In this document: positions 1 to 7,606 of the stretch, in pieces
How the letters are laid out: each line of letters opens with the position of its first letter
Position numbering within the stretch: the stretch's first letter is position 1
Source of the DNA: an uncultured Lachnospiraceae bacterium
GTDB taxonomy: Bacteria; Bacillota; Clostridia; Lachnospirales; Lachnospiraceae
Direction of reading: 5' to 3'
Assembly (NCBI GenBank): GCA_947243855.1
Contig: CAMXIK010000029.1
Span: 1-35,735, forward strand
DNA length: 35,735 bases
Translations under genes and position numbers: made by a program
Notes under the pieces: model-generated
What the model was told of the DNA's origin: nothing
Database searches by the model: none
The model's input: the letters and a program-made list of their open reading frames with translations, nothing else

Positions 1-1704
1 CTGTCGCTGGATGATTTGGATATGGGAGAAGGCGGCACTGAGGAGCCTTCCATGGACGAATTTTCATTGGATGATCTGACATCAGAAGGGGCGGATGACA
101 GCGCTTTGGATGCGCTTGACGACCTGTCACTGGATGAGTTATCGTTAGAAGAGGCAGAAAATACGGAGGAGGATGCGGATGGTCTGATGTCGGAGGAAGA
201 CATTGACCGTCTGTTAAATGGTGATATGTCTACAGAAAATGAATCGGCAGACGATTTTGCGCTGGAGGAAACGGGAAGCGAAGGGGATGACGAGCTTTCC
301 GCGTTGTTGGCTGGCATGGATCATGATGAAGATTTGTCGGAAATCAACGATCTATTGGAGGAATCTGATCAGGGCGTCTCTGCGGATGACGATATGCTGG
401 CTATGCTGGAGGGGGTAGACGAAGACGGCAGCTTCGATTTGTTTGAAAGCGACGAGGCGGCCAGAGAGGCAGAGGGGATTCGAGAACTTTCGCCGGAAGA
501 AGCTGCGGAGCGGGAAGGCGGCGAGAAGAAAAAGAAGAAAAAGAAGCTGTTTGGCAAAAAGAAAAAAGGCGCAGAAGATGAGATAGATGCTCTTTTAGGA
601 GAAGGGGAGGCGCCGGAGGCTTCTCAGAAAGAAAAGAAGCCGGGATTTTTGGCAAGGCTTTTGGATTTCCTGCTTGAGAGCGACGAGGATGATGAAGATC
701 CTCTTGCTGCGGAGATTCTTGCTGGCAACGATGGCGAGACGGGAACCGTTACAGATGAAAATAAAGAGCTTTTGAAGGAATTAAGCGACGAGGATAAGAA
801 GGGCAAAAAGAAGAAGAAAAAGGATAAGAAGGGCAAGAAAGGAAAAGACGGGGAAGAGGCTGAGAAGAAAGAGAAAAAGCCCAAAAAGGAAAAGAAGAAA
901 AAAGAGAAAAAGAAGAAGGAAGAAGAAGTCGATCTGCTTGCACCGCCTGAGAAGAAGCTTTCCAAAAAGAAAGTGATCACAGTCTTCCTGTTCTGCGGTA
1001 CGCTGTTGGCTGGCATCATTGTGCTTTCTAGGGTTCTGCCAGATACAGTGCAGAAGAAAGACGCATATACTGCTTATGATAACGGAGAATACGCGCAGGT
1101 ATATGAATTGCTGTATGGGAAAACACTAAATGAGCAGGATGAGGCGATTTATCAGAGCAGCAATATCATTCTGCAAATGAACAGAAAGCTTACTTCTTAT
1201 GAAAATTATACACGCCTTGATATGCAGGTGGAGGCGTTAAACGCACTGCTTACCGGCGTTGAGCGTTATCAGCAGATTCTGCCGGATGCGGAAAAATATA
1301 ATGTAGTGGCGGAAGTCAATGACGTTTATTCGCAGATTTTGGAGAGATTGTCTGCAAGCTTTGGACTGTCGGAGGGAGACGCGTGGGATATTCTGGCATT
1401 GACGGACAATGTGGAGTATACCAGAAGACTACAGGCGGTTGTTGCCGGGGAACTTAGCGAGGCCGAGGAGACCGAAGAGGGCGTACTGGATGTCCTGCCG
1501 GAGGAAGAGGAGATCATGGAACGAATCGGCGGAATAGACGGGGAGCCAGAAGCAGAGGTACAGCCGGAAGCTGAGGAGTACGTGATCGGCGGCATGGACG
1601 GAGAGACAGAAATAGTGATAGAACCGGATTCTGAGGAAGAAGGGGTAGACGATCAGGTTTCGGATGAAAGTGCGGACGACAATGCGGATGAAGGGACAGA
1701 ATAA
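1..1704 (+). CDS. Acidic/Lys-rich single-pass membrane protein (5' partial)
   Basis: The reading frame is open to the window edge, so the true start lies upstream; the visible in-frame TTG at 16 is not needed. The N-terminal part is very acidic and repeats short LSLDDL-like units. It also carries amphipathic motifs such as DIDRLLNG (199-222) and EIDALLGEG (580-606). Several lysine-only blocks follow (about 526-575 and 795-945). One hydrophobic segment (about 973-1035) is probably a transmembrane helix, followed by a roughly 140-residue helical extracytoplasmic part and an acidic Glu/Asp-rich tail. Topology is probably N-in with the charged half in the cytoplasm. The stop codon overlaps the hisH start by one base, so the genes are probably cotranscribed. 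I do not recognise a functional family; the EIDxLL motifs resemble the N-terminal peptide of FliM/FliY, but this is only a similarity of short motifs. Confidence 0.85.
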   Translation: MSLDDLDMGEGGTEEPSMDEFSLDDLTSEGADDSALDALDDLSLDELSLEEAENTEEDADGLMSEEDIDRLLNGDMSTENESADDFALEETGSEGDDELSALLAGMDHDEDLSEINDLLEESDQGVSADDDMLAMLEGVDEDGSFDLFESDEAAREAEGIRELSPEEAAEREGGEKKKKKKKLFGKKKKGAEDEIDALLGEGEAPEASQKEKKPGFLARLLDFLLESDEDDEDPLAAEILAGNDGETGTVTDENKELLKELSDEDKKGKKKKKKDKKGKKGKDGEEAEKKEKKPKKEKKKKEKKKKEEEVDLLAPPEKKLSKKKVITVFLFCGTLLAGIIVLSRVLPDTVQKKDAYTAYDNGEYAQVYELLYGKTLNEQDEAIYQSSNIILQMNRKLTSYENYTRLDMQVEALNALLTGVERYQQILPDAEKYNVVAEVNDVYSQILERLSASFGLSEGDAWDILALTDNVEYTRRLQAVVAGELSEAEETEEGVLDVLPEEEEIMERIGGIDGEPEAEVQPEAEEYVIGGMDGETEIVIEPDSEEEGVDDQVSDESADDNADEGTE

Positions 1705-2309
1705 TGGTCGCGATTATTGACTATGACGCAGGCAATATCAGAAGCGTAGAGAAGGCGGCCAAGCTTCTTGGCCATGAGGCTGTTGTGACGAGAGACCGGG
1801 AAACCATTTTGAAGTCGGATCATGTGATTCTGCCGGGCGTGGGCGCATTTGGCGACGCTATGGACAAGCTGAGAAGGTTTGGACTGGTAGATACGATCCA
1901 CGAAGCGGTAAATCGTAAGCTCCCTTTTTTAGGGATCTGTCTGGGATTACAGTTACTGTTTGAGAGCAGCGAGGAGGCGCCGGGGGTGGAAGGCCTCGGA
2001 CTTTTGCCGGGAAAGATTCTTCGCATTCCGGAGAAAGAGGGCCTGAAAATTCCCCATATCGGATGGAACTCCCTCACGTTTCCAAATCAGGGACGGTTGT
2101 TTGCGGGAATTGCACAGGGCGCTTACGTGTATTTTGTGCATTCCTATTATTTACAGGCGAAAGAGCCAGAGATTGTGACGGCGGCTACGGAGTATGGAAC
2201 GACGATTCATGCTTCGGTAGAGCGGGATAATTTGTTTGCCTGCCAGTTCCATCCAGAAAAAAGTTCTGAGACCGGACTTAAGATATTACAAAATTTCCTG
2301 AATAGTTAG
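1704..2309 (+). CDS. hisH: Imidazole glycerol phosphate synthase glutaminase subunit HisH
   Basis: This is the glutamine amidotransferase subunit that supplies ammonia to HisF in histidine biosynthesis, acting in the cytoplasm as a HisF-HisH heterodimer. The 201-residue length is normal. The class I amidotransferase triad is visible: Cys79 in GICLGLQLLFE, and His183 and Glu185 in CQFHPEKSS. The N-terminal IDYDAGNIRS and LPGVGAFGDAM segments are typical of HisH. The ATG overlaps the stop codon of the preceding gene (TAATG), indicating translational coupling, and hisF follows after 15 bp. No other his genes are in the window. Confidence 0.97.
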   Translation: MVAIIDYDAGNIRSVEKAAKLLGHEAVVTRDRETILKSDHVILPGVGAFGDAMDKLRRFGLVDTIHEAVNRKLPFLGICLGLQLLFESSEEAPGVEGLGLLPGKILRIPEKEGLKIPHIGWNSLTFPNQGRLFAGIAQGAYVYFVHSYYLQAKEPEIVTAATEYGTTIHASVERDNLFACQFHPEKSSETGLKILQNFLNS

Positions 2310-2324
2310 AACGGAGCATTTCAT

Positions 2325-3086
2325 ATGCACACGAAGCGGATTATTCCCTGTCTTGACGTAAAAAACGGCAGGGTGGTTAAAGGCGTTAATTTTATTAACT
2401 TTAAAGATGCGGGCGATCCGGCGGAGGTAGGCGCCGCGTATGATAAGTCGGGAGCGGACGAGCTGGTTTTTCTGGATATCACGGCGTCGTCCGATGCCAG
2501 AAACACTGCGGTGGAGATGGTGCGCAGGGTAGCGGAAAAGGTATTTATTCCGTTTACGGTGGGCGGCGGCATCCGCACGGTGGAGGATTTTAAGGCAATT
2601 CTGCGGGAAGGGGCGGACAAGGTTTCCGTCAATTCTGCGGCGATCATGAATCCCAGCCTGATCAGCGAAGCGGCGGATAAATTCGGCAGCCAATGCGTGG
2701 TGGTGGCGATCGATGCGAAAAGACGCGCGGAGGGAGACGGGTTTACCATTTATAAAAACGGCGGCCGTGTGGATATGGGAATCGATGCGGTAGAGTGGGC
2801 GATGAAGGCGGAAAAGCTTGGCGCGGGTGAAATTCTTTTGACCAGCATGGATGGGGACGGCACCAAGGCCGGCTATGATTTGGAATTGACAAGAGCCGTT
2901 GCGGAAAATGTTTCGATTCCGGTGATTGCCTCCGGCGGCGCGGGAACCATGGAGCACTTTTATGAGGCGTTTACGGAGGGAAAGGCCGAGGCGGCTCTGG
3001 CGGCTTCCTTGTTTCATTTTAAGGAGATGGAGATACGGGATTTGAAGAAATATCTGAGAGATAAGGGGATCTCGGTAAGATTATAG
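2325..3086 (+). CDS. hisF: Imidazole glycerol phosphate synthase cyclase subunit HisF
   Basis: This (beta/alpha)8 enzyme converts PRFAR plus ammonia into imidazole glycerol phosphate and AICAR. Both catalytic aspartates are present: Asp11 in [10 protein letters not shown] and Asp130 in [10 protein letters not shown]. The phosphate-binding loops FTVGGGIRT and IASGGAGTM are also present. The 253-residue length matches the family. A GGAG ribosome-binding site precedes the ATG, and hisH is directly upstream. A terminator follows, so hisF appears to close this transcription unit. Confidence 0.97.
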   Translation: MHTKRIIPCLDVKNGRVVKGVNFINFKDAGDPAEVGAAYDKSGADELVFLDITASSDARNTAVEMVRRVAEKVFIPFTVGGGIRTVEDFKAILREGADKVSVNSAAIMNPSLISEAADKFGSQCVVVAIDAKRRAEGDGFTIYKNGGRVDMGIDAVEWAMKAEKLGAGEILLTSMDGDGTKAGYDLELTRAVAENVSIPVIASGGAGTMEHFYEAFTEGKAEAALAASLFHFKEMEIRDLKKYLRDKGISVRL

Positions 3087-3105
3087 GGAGATAGGGATGC
3101 AAGGG

Positions 3106-3143
3106 GGCATAGGAACAGAACGGAAATAGTTCCATGCCTTTTT
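3106..3143 (+). terminator. Rho-independent terminator after hisF
   Basis: GGCAT (3106-3110) and GGAAC (3112-3116, with one bulged A) pair with GTTCC (3129-3133) and ATGCC (3134-3138), followed by TTTTT. It sits between hisF and ung. It also argues against the upstream ATG at 3144 as the ung start, because that codon would directly follow the T-tract. Confidence 0.75.
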
Positions 3144-3176
3144 ATGCGGCGGTCAAAGAGAAAGGGAGAAACGACT

Positions 3177-3878
3177 ATGGCGATGCTGGAGGGCGGCTGG
3201 GCACAAGTTCTGGACGGAGAATTTCATAAGCCTTACTATAAAAATCTGTATTTATTTGTGAAAGATGAGTACAGTAAGCGGGTGGTCTATCCGCCCGCCG
3301 ATGATATTTTTAACGCGTTTCATTTTACACCGTTAGAAAAAGTAAAGGTGCTGCTTTTGGGACAGGACCCCTACCATAATGAACATCAGGCTCATGGTAT
3401 GAGCTTTTCCGTACTGCCGGACCAGAGGGAGATTCCGCCGTCTTTGCAGAATATTTATCAGGAACTGCACGACGATCTGGGCTGTTATATTCCAGACAAC
3501 GGCTATTTGAAAAAATGGGCCGACCAGGGCGTGCTTTTGTTAAACACGGTTTTGACTGTGCGCGCCCATCAGGCAAACTCTCATCAGGGAAAGGGCTGGG
3601 AGGAGTTTACGGACGCGGTGATCCGGGCCGTGAACGAACAGGACAGGCCGGTGGTGTATCTGTTGTGGGGACGTCCCGCGCAGAATAAAATTCCGATGCT
3701 CACCAATCCGAAGCATTTGATTTTAAAAGCGCCGCATCCCAGCCCGCTTTCGGCCTATCGGGGATTTTTCGGATGTAAACATTTCAGCCAGTGCAACGAT
3801 TTTTTGAAGGCCAATGGGGTAGAACCGATAGATTGGCAAATTGAGAATATTATGGGAGAGGAGCAGCGCATAAGATGA
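3177..3878 (+). CDS. ung: Uracil-DNA glycosylase, family 1
   Basis: This enzyme removes uracil from DNA in base-excision repair. The 233-residue product has the water-activating motif GQDPYH (Asp64), the VLLLNTVLTVR segment and the DNA-intercalation loop HPSPLSAYRGF (His187), all diagnostic of family 1 UDG. I chose the ATG at 3177 because AAAGGGAG lies 7-15 bp upstream and the protein then begins at the usual place for the family. A longer frame from 3144 would start right at the end of the upstream terminator. The TGA overlaps the next ATG (ATGA), so it is coupled to the lysA-like gene. Confidence 0.96.
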   Translation: MAMLEGGWAQVLDGEFHKPYYKNLYLFVKDEYSKRVVYPPADDIFNAFHFTPLEKVKVLLLGQDPYHNEHQAHGMSFSVLPDQREIPPSLQNIYQELHDDLGCYIPDNGYLKKWADQGVLLLNTVLTVRAHQANSHQGKGWEEFTDAVIRAVNEQDRPVVYLLWGRPAQNKIPMLTNPKHLILKAPHPSPLSAYRGFFGCKHFSQCNDFLKANGVEPIDWQIENIMGEEQRIR

Positions 3879-5146
3879 ATAAAACGCCGTTTGTAACAAA
3901 GGAACAGATAGAGGAGATTGTAAAGACTTACCCGACGCCTTTTCATATTTATGAGGAAAAAGGAATCCGGGAAAACGCGAAAGCAGTACAGGAGGCCTTT
4001 TCATGGAATAAGGGTTTTAAGGAATACTTTGCGGTAAAAGCATGCCCGAATCCGTTTCTGATCCAGATTTTGCATGAATATGGCGCAGGCTGCGACTGTT
4101 CGTCGCTGACGGAGCTGATGTTAAGCAACGCTCTTGGCATTAACGGCAGGGATATTATGTTCTCGTCGAACGATACGCCGGCGCAGGAGTACGCGTACTG
4201 CGCGCAGGTGGGCGGCATTATCAATCTGGATGATATTACGCATATTGATTTTGTGGAAAAGACGCTTGGGAAACTGCCGGAGACTATGAGCTGCCGTTAT
4301 AATCCGGGCGGGGTATTCCAGTTAAGCAACGGCATTATGGACAATCCGGGCGATTCCAAGTACGGGTTTACGCCGGAACAGCTCTTTGAGGGCTATCGTA
4401 TTTTGAAGGAAAAAGGCGTGAAGCATTTTGGGTTACACGCGTTTCTCGCCAGCAATACCGTGACCAACGAGTATTATCCGCAGCTTGCAAAACAGCTCTT
4501 TGAGGTGGCGGTTCAGGTCAAGGAAAAGGTGGGCGTGCAGATCGAATTTATCAATCTTTCCGGCGGCGTGGGGATCGCTTATCAGCCCGGCCAGCAGTCC
4601 AACGATATCCGGGCCATCGGCGAAGGCGTACATCGGGTGTTCGACGAGGTGCTTGTGCCGGCAGGCATGGGAGAGACAGCGATTTATACGGAGATGGGCC
4701 GTTTTATGACGGGGCCTTACGGCGCGCTTGTGACACAGGCGATTCATGAGAAGCATACCCATAAGGAATATATCGGGGTGGATGCTTGTGCGGTCAATTT
4801 AATGCGCCCAGCCATGTATGGCGCTTACCATCATATTACGGTGCTGGGGAAGGAAAATGCGCCCTGCGATCACATGTATGACGTAACAGGTTCCCTGTGT
4901 GAAAATAACGATAAGTTTGCCATTGACAGGAAACTGCCGAAGATTGACCGGGGAGACTATCTGGTCATTCATGATACGGGAGCCCACGGATATGCGATGG
5001 GATATAATTACAACGGCAAGCTGAAATCGGCGGAGCTTCTTTTAAAGGAGGATGGAAGCGTGCAGTTGATCAGGCGGGCCGAGACGCCGAAAGACTATTT
5101 TGCGACATTGGACGGTTTTGACGTGTATCAAAAATTGGGACTGTGA
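3875..5146 (+). CDS. lysA: Diaminopimelate decarboxylase-like PLP enzyme
   Basis: This is a fold-type III PLP-dependent decarboxylase of the LysA/ornithine decarboxylase group. LysA removes CO2 from meso-diaminopimelate to give lysine. The 423-residue protein has the PLP lysine in YFAVKACPNP (Lys55), the glycine loop NLSGGVG (227-232) and a GSLCENND segment (338-345), matching the G-x-x-CE-x-x-D site of the family. It also has the RPAMYGAYH segment and the C-terminal HDTGAHGYAMGYNYN. The canonical HxHxGS segment is replaced by GLHAFLASN (185-193), so it is a divergent member and its substrate is inferred. It overlaps ung by 4 bp. Confidence 0.8.
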   Translation: MNKTPFVTKEQIEEIVKTYPTPFHIYEEKGIRENAKAVQEAFSWNKGFKEYFAVKACPNPFLIQILHEYGAGCDCSSLTELMLSNALGINGRDIMFSSNDTPAQEYAYCAQVGGIINLDDITHIDFVEKTLGKLPETMSCRYNPGGVFQLSNGIMDNPGDSKYGFTPEQLFEGYRILKEKGVKHFGLHAFLASNTVTNEYYPQLAKQLFEVAVQVKEKVGVQIEFINLSGGVGIAYQPGQQSNDIRAIGEGVHRVFDEVLVPAGMGETAIYTEMGRFMTGPYGALVTQAIHEKHTHKEYIGVDACAVNLMRPAMYGAYHHITVLGKENAPCDHMYDVTGSLCENNDKFAIDRKLPKIDRGDYLVIHDTGAHGYAMGYNYNGKLKSAELLLKEDGSVQLIRRAETPKDYFATLDGFDVYQKLGL

Positions 5147-5186
5147 CATAGGACCGGACGGAGTTTGGAAGGGATATGGTTTTTGG

Positions 5187-7457
5187 ATGAAAGGGGTAAA
5201 TAGGATCAAAGCGGTCTCGCTGTCTATGCTGTTATTATTGCTGACGGCATGTCAGAGCGAGTACGGAAAGAAAATAGAGGAGCTGCCAGCCGAGGAGGGA
5301 GACAGAACTGTCCACATAGAAGCGCAGGGAACGGAGGATGTGGAACCCGGCGCAGAGGATGCGGAACCCGGTGCGGAGGGGGAGGAAGCAGAACCCGGAG
5401 AAATGCAGATACAGCCGGAGAATAGAATAGAGCCTTGCGTTTCCGACGGCATAAGTTATTATTTCAAAGCGCAGGGAAACTATCTCAGCGTTTATAACGG
5501 AACGGACTTTGAGGATATTTATTTAAAAGGGGTCAATCTGGGACTTGGCAAACCAGGCTATTTTCCGGGAGAGACGGCGATTACGAAGGAGGAGTACGCA
5601 AGGTGGTTTCGGCAGATTGGAGAGATGAACGCGAACTGTATCAGAGTCTATACGGTACAGCCGCCAGAGTTTTACGAGGCTTTTTTTGAATATAACCAAC
5701 AAGCCAAAACCCCTCTTTATCTGTTCCATGGAACATGGTATGACGAAACCAGATTGGTGGAAGCGGCGGACGCGTTTGACGAGGAAATGTACAGCATTCT
5801 ACAGGAGGATATGAGAAATACCGTAGATCTTCTGCACGGCAACTGTACGATTGCGGAACAGTCTGGAAAGGCATACGGGACCTACCGTTATGACGTCTCC
5901 TCCTATGTCATCGGCTGGATTCTGGGCATTGAATCGGATGCGACTTTTGTATCGACTACCAACGAGTGCAATCCGGACGTTCACTCTTATGAGGGCAAAT
6001 ATATAAGCGCCGATCAACTGGAACCCTTTGAAGTATTCTGGGCCCAGACGGGAGATTATATTCTGGACTATGAGGCCGAACATTATGGGATGCAGAGGCC
6101 TTTGAGCTATTCTAACTGGCCCACGGCGGATATCTTGGAGCATCCCAGCGAGACAATGGCGGAAGAGTACAGTGTGGATTTGAATGTGGAAAATCTGGAT
6201 GCGTCGGAGGCGTTTCCCTGCGGTTTGTTCGCATCCTACCATATTTATCCGTACTATCCTAACTTCCTGTATACGGAGCTGGAATACAGCAATTACCGGG
6301 ACGAAGAGGGAAAAGCCAATACTTACAAAGCCTATCTGGAAGATTTGATGAAAGAGCATCACATACCGGTACTCGTGGCGGAATTTGGCATCCCTGTATC
6401 GAGGGGGATGACCCATGCCAATATTTATACGGGATTTGATCAGGGCAATAAGTCGGAAACCCAGCAGGGTGAAATGCTTGTGTCTATGATGGAGGATATT
6501 TACGATACCGGATATGCCGGAGGCATCGTTTTTACATGGCAGGACGAGTGGTTTAAGAGAACGTGGAATACGGAAGCCTACACCAATCCAGACCGCAGGG
6601 CGTACTGGTGCGATATGATGACCTGCGAGCAGCATTTCGGACTGCTTGATTTTGTGGCGGGAGAGGGGAAGGAAACGGTTGTCATAGACGGCGACGATTC
6701 GGACTGGAGTGAAGAGGATATTTTGCTGGAGGCGGATGAGGCGTCTTTGTCGGTGAAACATGACTGCACGTATCTGTATCTGATGATCCGCAAAGAGGAT
6801 GCGGATTATGACGAGGAGCGGTTTTATATTCCGTTTGACATTACGCCTAATTCGGGAAGCTTGGTATATGAGGACAAGACGCTTGGCGCGGCGGCGGATT
6901 TTATGCTGGTTGTGGACGGGCGGGAAGACACGCAGATGCTTGTGCAGAGCTATTACGATTTATACCAATATGAATATGATAAATATGACAAAGGGATTCA
7001 GACGACGGCCGAAATGAAGCAGGCGGACAATACGATATTTCAGCCGATCTATTATCTGGTGGAACGGGAATTGGTGCTGCAAGACCGCATCGAGATTGTT
7101 CCGCTGCAGCGGTTTCCAGCAGGAAAGCTGGTGTTTGGAACCAGTGATTTTGATTCGGACGAATATAATTCGCTTACCGATTTTTGCTATCAGGACGATG
7201 TGCTGGAAATCCGCATTCCATGGCTTTTGTTAAATTTTAGAGATCCGTCCAGAAAAGAGATCGAAGACGATTTCTGGAAAAATAATGGGGTTTCGGGAAC
7301 TTTTATTGAAAATATCAAGATCGGACTTGCGCAGGAAGGAGCAGAATCCATCCAAATGAATCCCTATGAATGGGAGGAATGGGATTATTATCCGTATTTC
7401 GAGCGTCTGCGGAAGAGCTACTATATGTTACAGGAGCAGTTTGCAAAGCTCCCCTAA
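5187..7457 (+). CDS. Lipoprotein with glycosidase-like TIM barrel and a C-terminal DOMON/CBM9-like domain
   Basis: The start at ATG 5187 gives a classical lipoprotein signal (MKGVNRIKAV, a leucine-rich core, then LTAC with Cys22) after GGAAGGGA; the frame extends upstream into lysA but without a signal peptide. An acidic spacer with EPGAE repeats follows. Residues about 100-490 look like a clan-A glycoside hydrolase or related TIM barrel: IYLKGVNLGLGKPG at the first strand, NCIRVYTVQPPEFY, GWILGIESD as a possible acid/base site, and VLVAEFGIP as a possible nucleophile strand. A later module begins IDGDDSDW and continues with YLYLMIRK, resembling carbohydrate-binding CBM9/DOMON modules. The exact GH family is uncertain, and it could be a binding protein. 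It precedes the XrtG locus and may act with it on the surface. Confidence 0.75.
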   Translation: MKGVNRIKAVSLSMLLLLLTACQSEYGKKIEELPAEEGDRTVHIEAQGTEDVEPGAEDAEPGAEGEEAEPGEMQIQPENRIEPCVSDGISYYFKAQGNYLSVYNGTDFEDIYLKGVNLGLGKPGYFPGETAITKEEYARWFRQIGEMNANCIRVYTVQPPEFYEAFFEYNQQAKTPLYLFHGTWYDETRLVEAADAFDEEMYSILQEDMRNTVDLLHGNCTIAEQSGKAYGTYRYDVSSYVIGWILGIESDATFVSTTNECNPDVHSYEGKYISADQLEPFEVFWAQTGDYILDYEAEHYGMQRPLSYSNWPTADILEHPSETMAEEYSVDLNVENLDASEAFPCGLFASYHIYPYYPNFLYTELEYSNYRDEEGKANTYKAYLEDLMKEHHIPVLVAEFGIPVSRGMTHANIYTGFDQGNKSETQQGEMLVSMMEDIYDTGYAGGIVFTWQDEWFKRTWNTEAYTNPDRRAYWCDMMTCEQHFGLLDFVAGEGKETVVIDGDDSDWSEEDILLEADEASLSVKHDCTYLYLMIRKEDADYDEERFYIPFDITPNSGSLVYEDKTLGAAADFMLVVDGREDTQMLVQSYYDLYQYEYDKYDKGIQTTAEMKQADNTIFQPIYYLVERELVLQDRIEIVPLQRFPAGKLVFGTSDFDSDEYNSLTDFCYQDDVLEIRIPWLLLNFRDPSRKEIEDDFWKNNGVSGTFIENIKIGLAQEGAESIQMNPYEWEEWDYYPYFERLRKSYYMLQEQFAKLP

Positions 7458-7475
7458 AAATTGTCTGAAAATTCA

Positions 7476-7484
7476 GGGGGGGGG
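7476..7484 (+). repeat. G9 homopolymer tract
   Basis: Nine consecutive G residues lie between the lipoprotein stop and the predicted promoter of the XrtG locus, about 17 bp upstream of its -35 element. Such tracts can slip during replication. Confidence 0.9.
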
Positions 7485-7500
7485 TAATTATCGGAAATCG

Positions 7501-7529
7501 TTGCTTATTCCAGAGAATTGTGATATTAT
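7501..7529 (+). promoter_or_regulatory. Sigma-A-type promoter for the XrtG locus
   Basis: TTGCTT (7501-7506), a 17-bp spacer and TATTAT (7524-7529). Transcription would start near 7536, leaving a leader of about 70 bases before the ATG at 7607. Confidence 0.6.
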
Positions 7530-7606
7530 TATAAGAATAGGTGAAGTGTAGATGAAAATCTGATACGGAACTGTCAGTTAAGAGAATCGGAAAGCGTTGA
7601 AGGCAA

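Noticed and set aside
624..1019. 131-residue Ser/Phe-rich - strand frame
   Set aside because: It is the mirror of the lysine/glutamate-rich coding region (AAG/GAA read backwards), with no start signals.
2286..3017. 243-residue - strand frame opposite hisF
   Set aside because: Shadow frame of a certain gene; low-complexity and basic, with no recognisable family.
5799..6761. 320-residue - strand frame opposite the lipoprotein
   Set aside because: Basic shadow frame of a well-supported + strand gene, with no ribosome-binding site.
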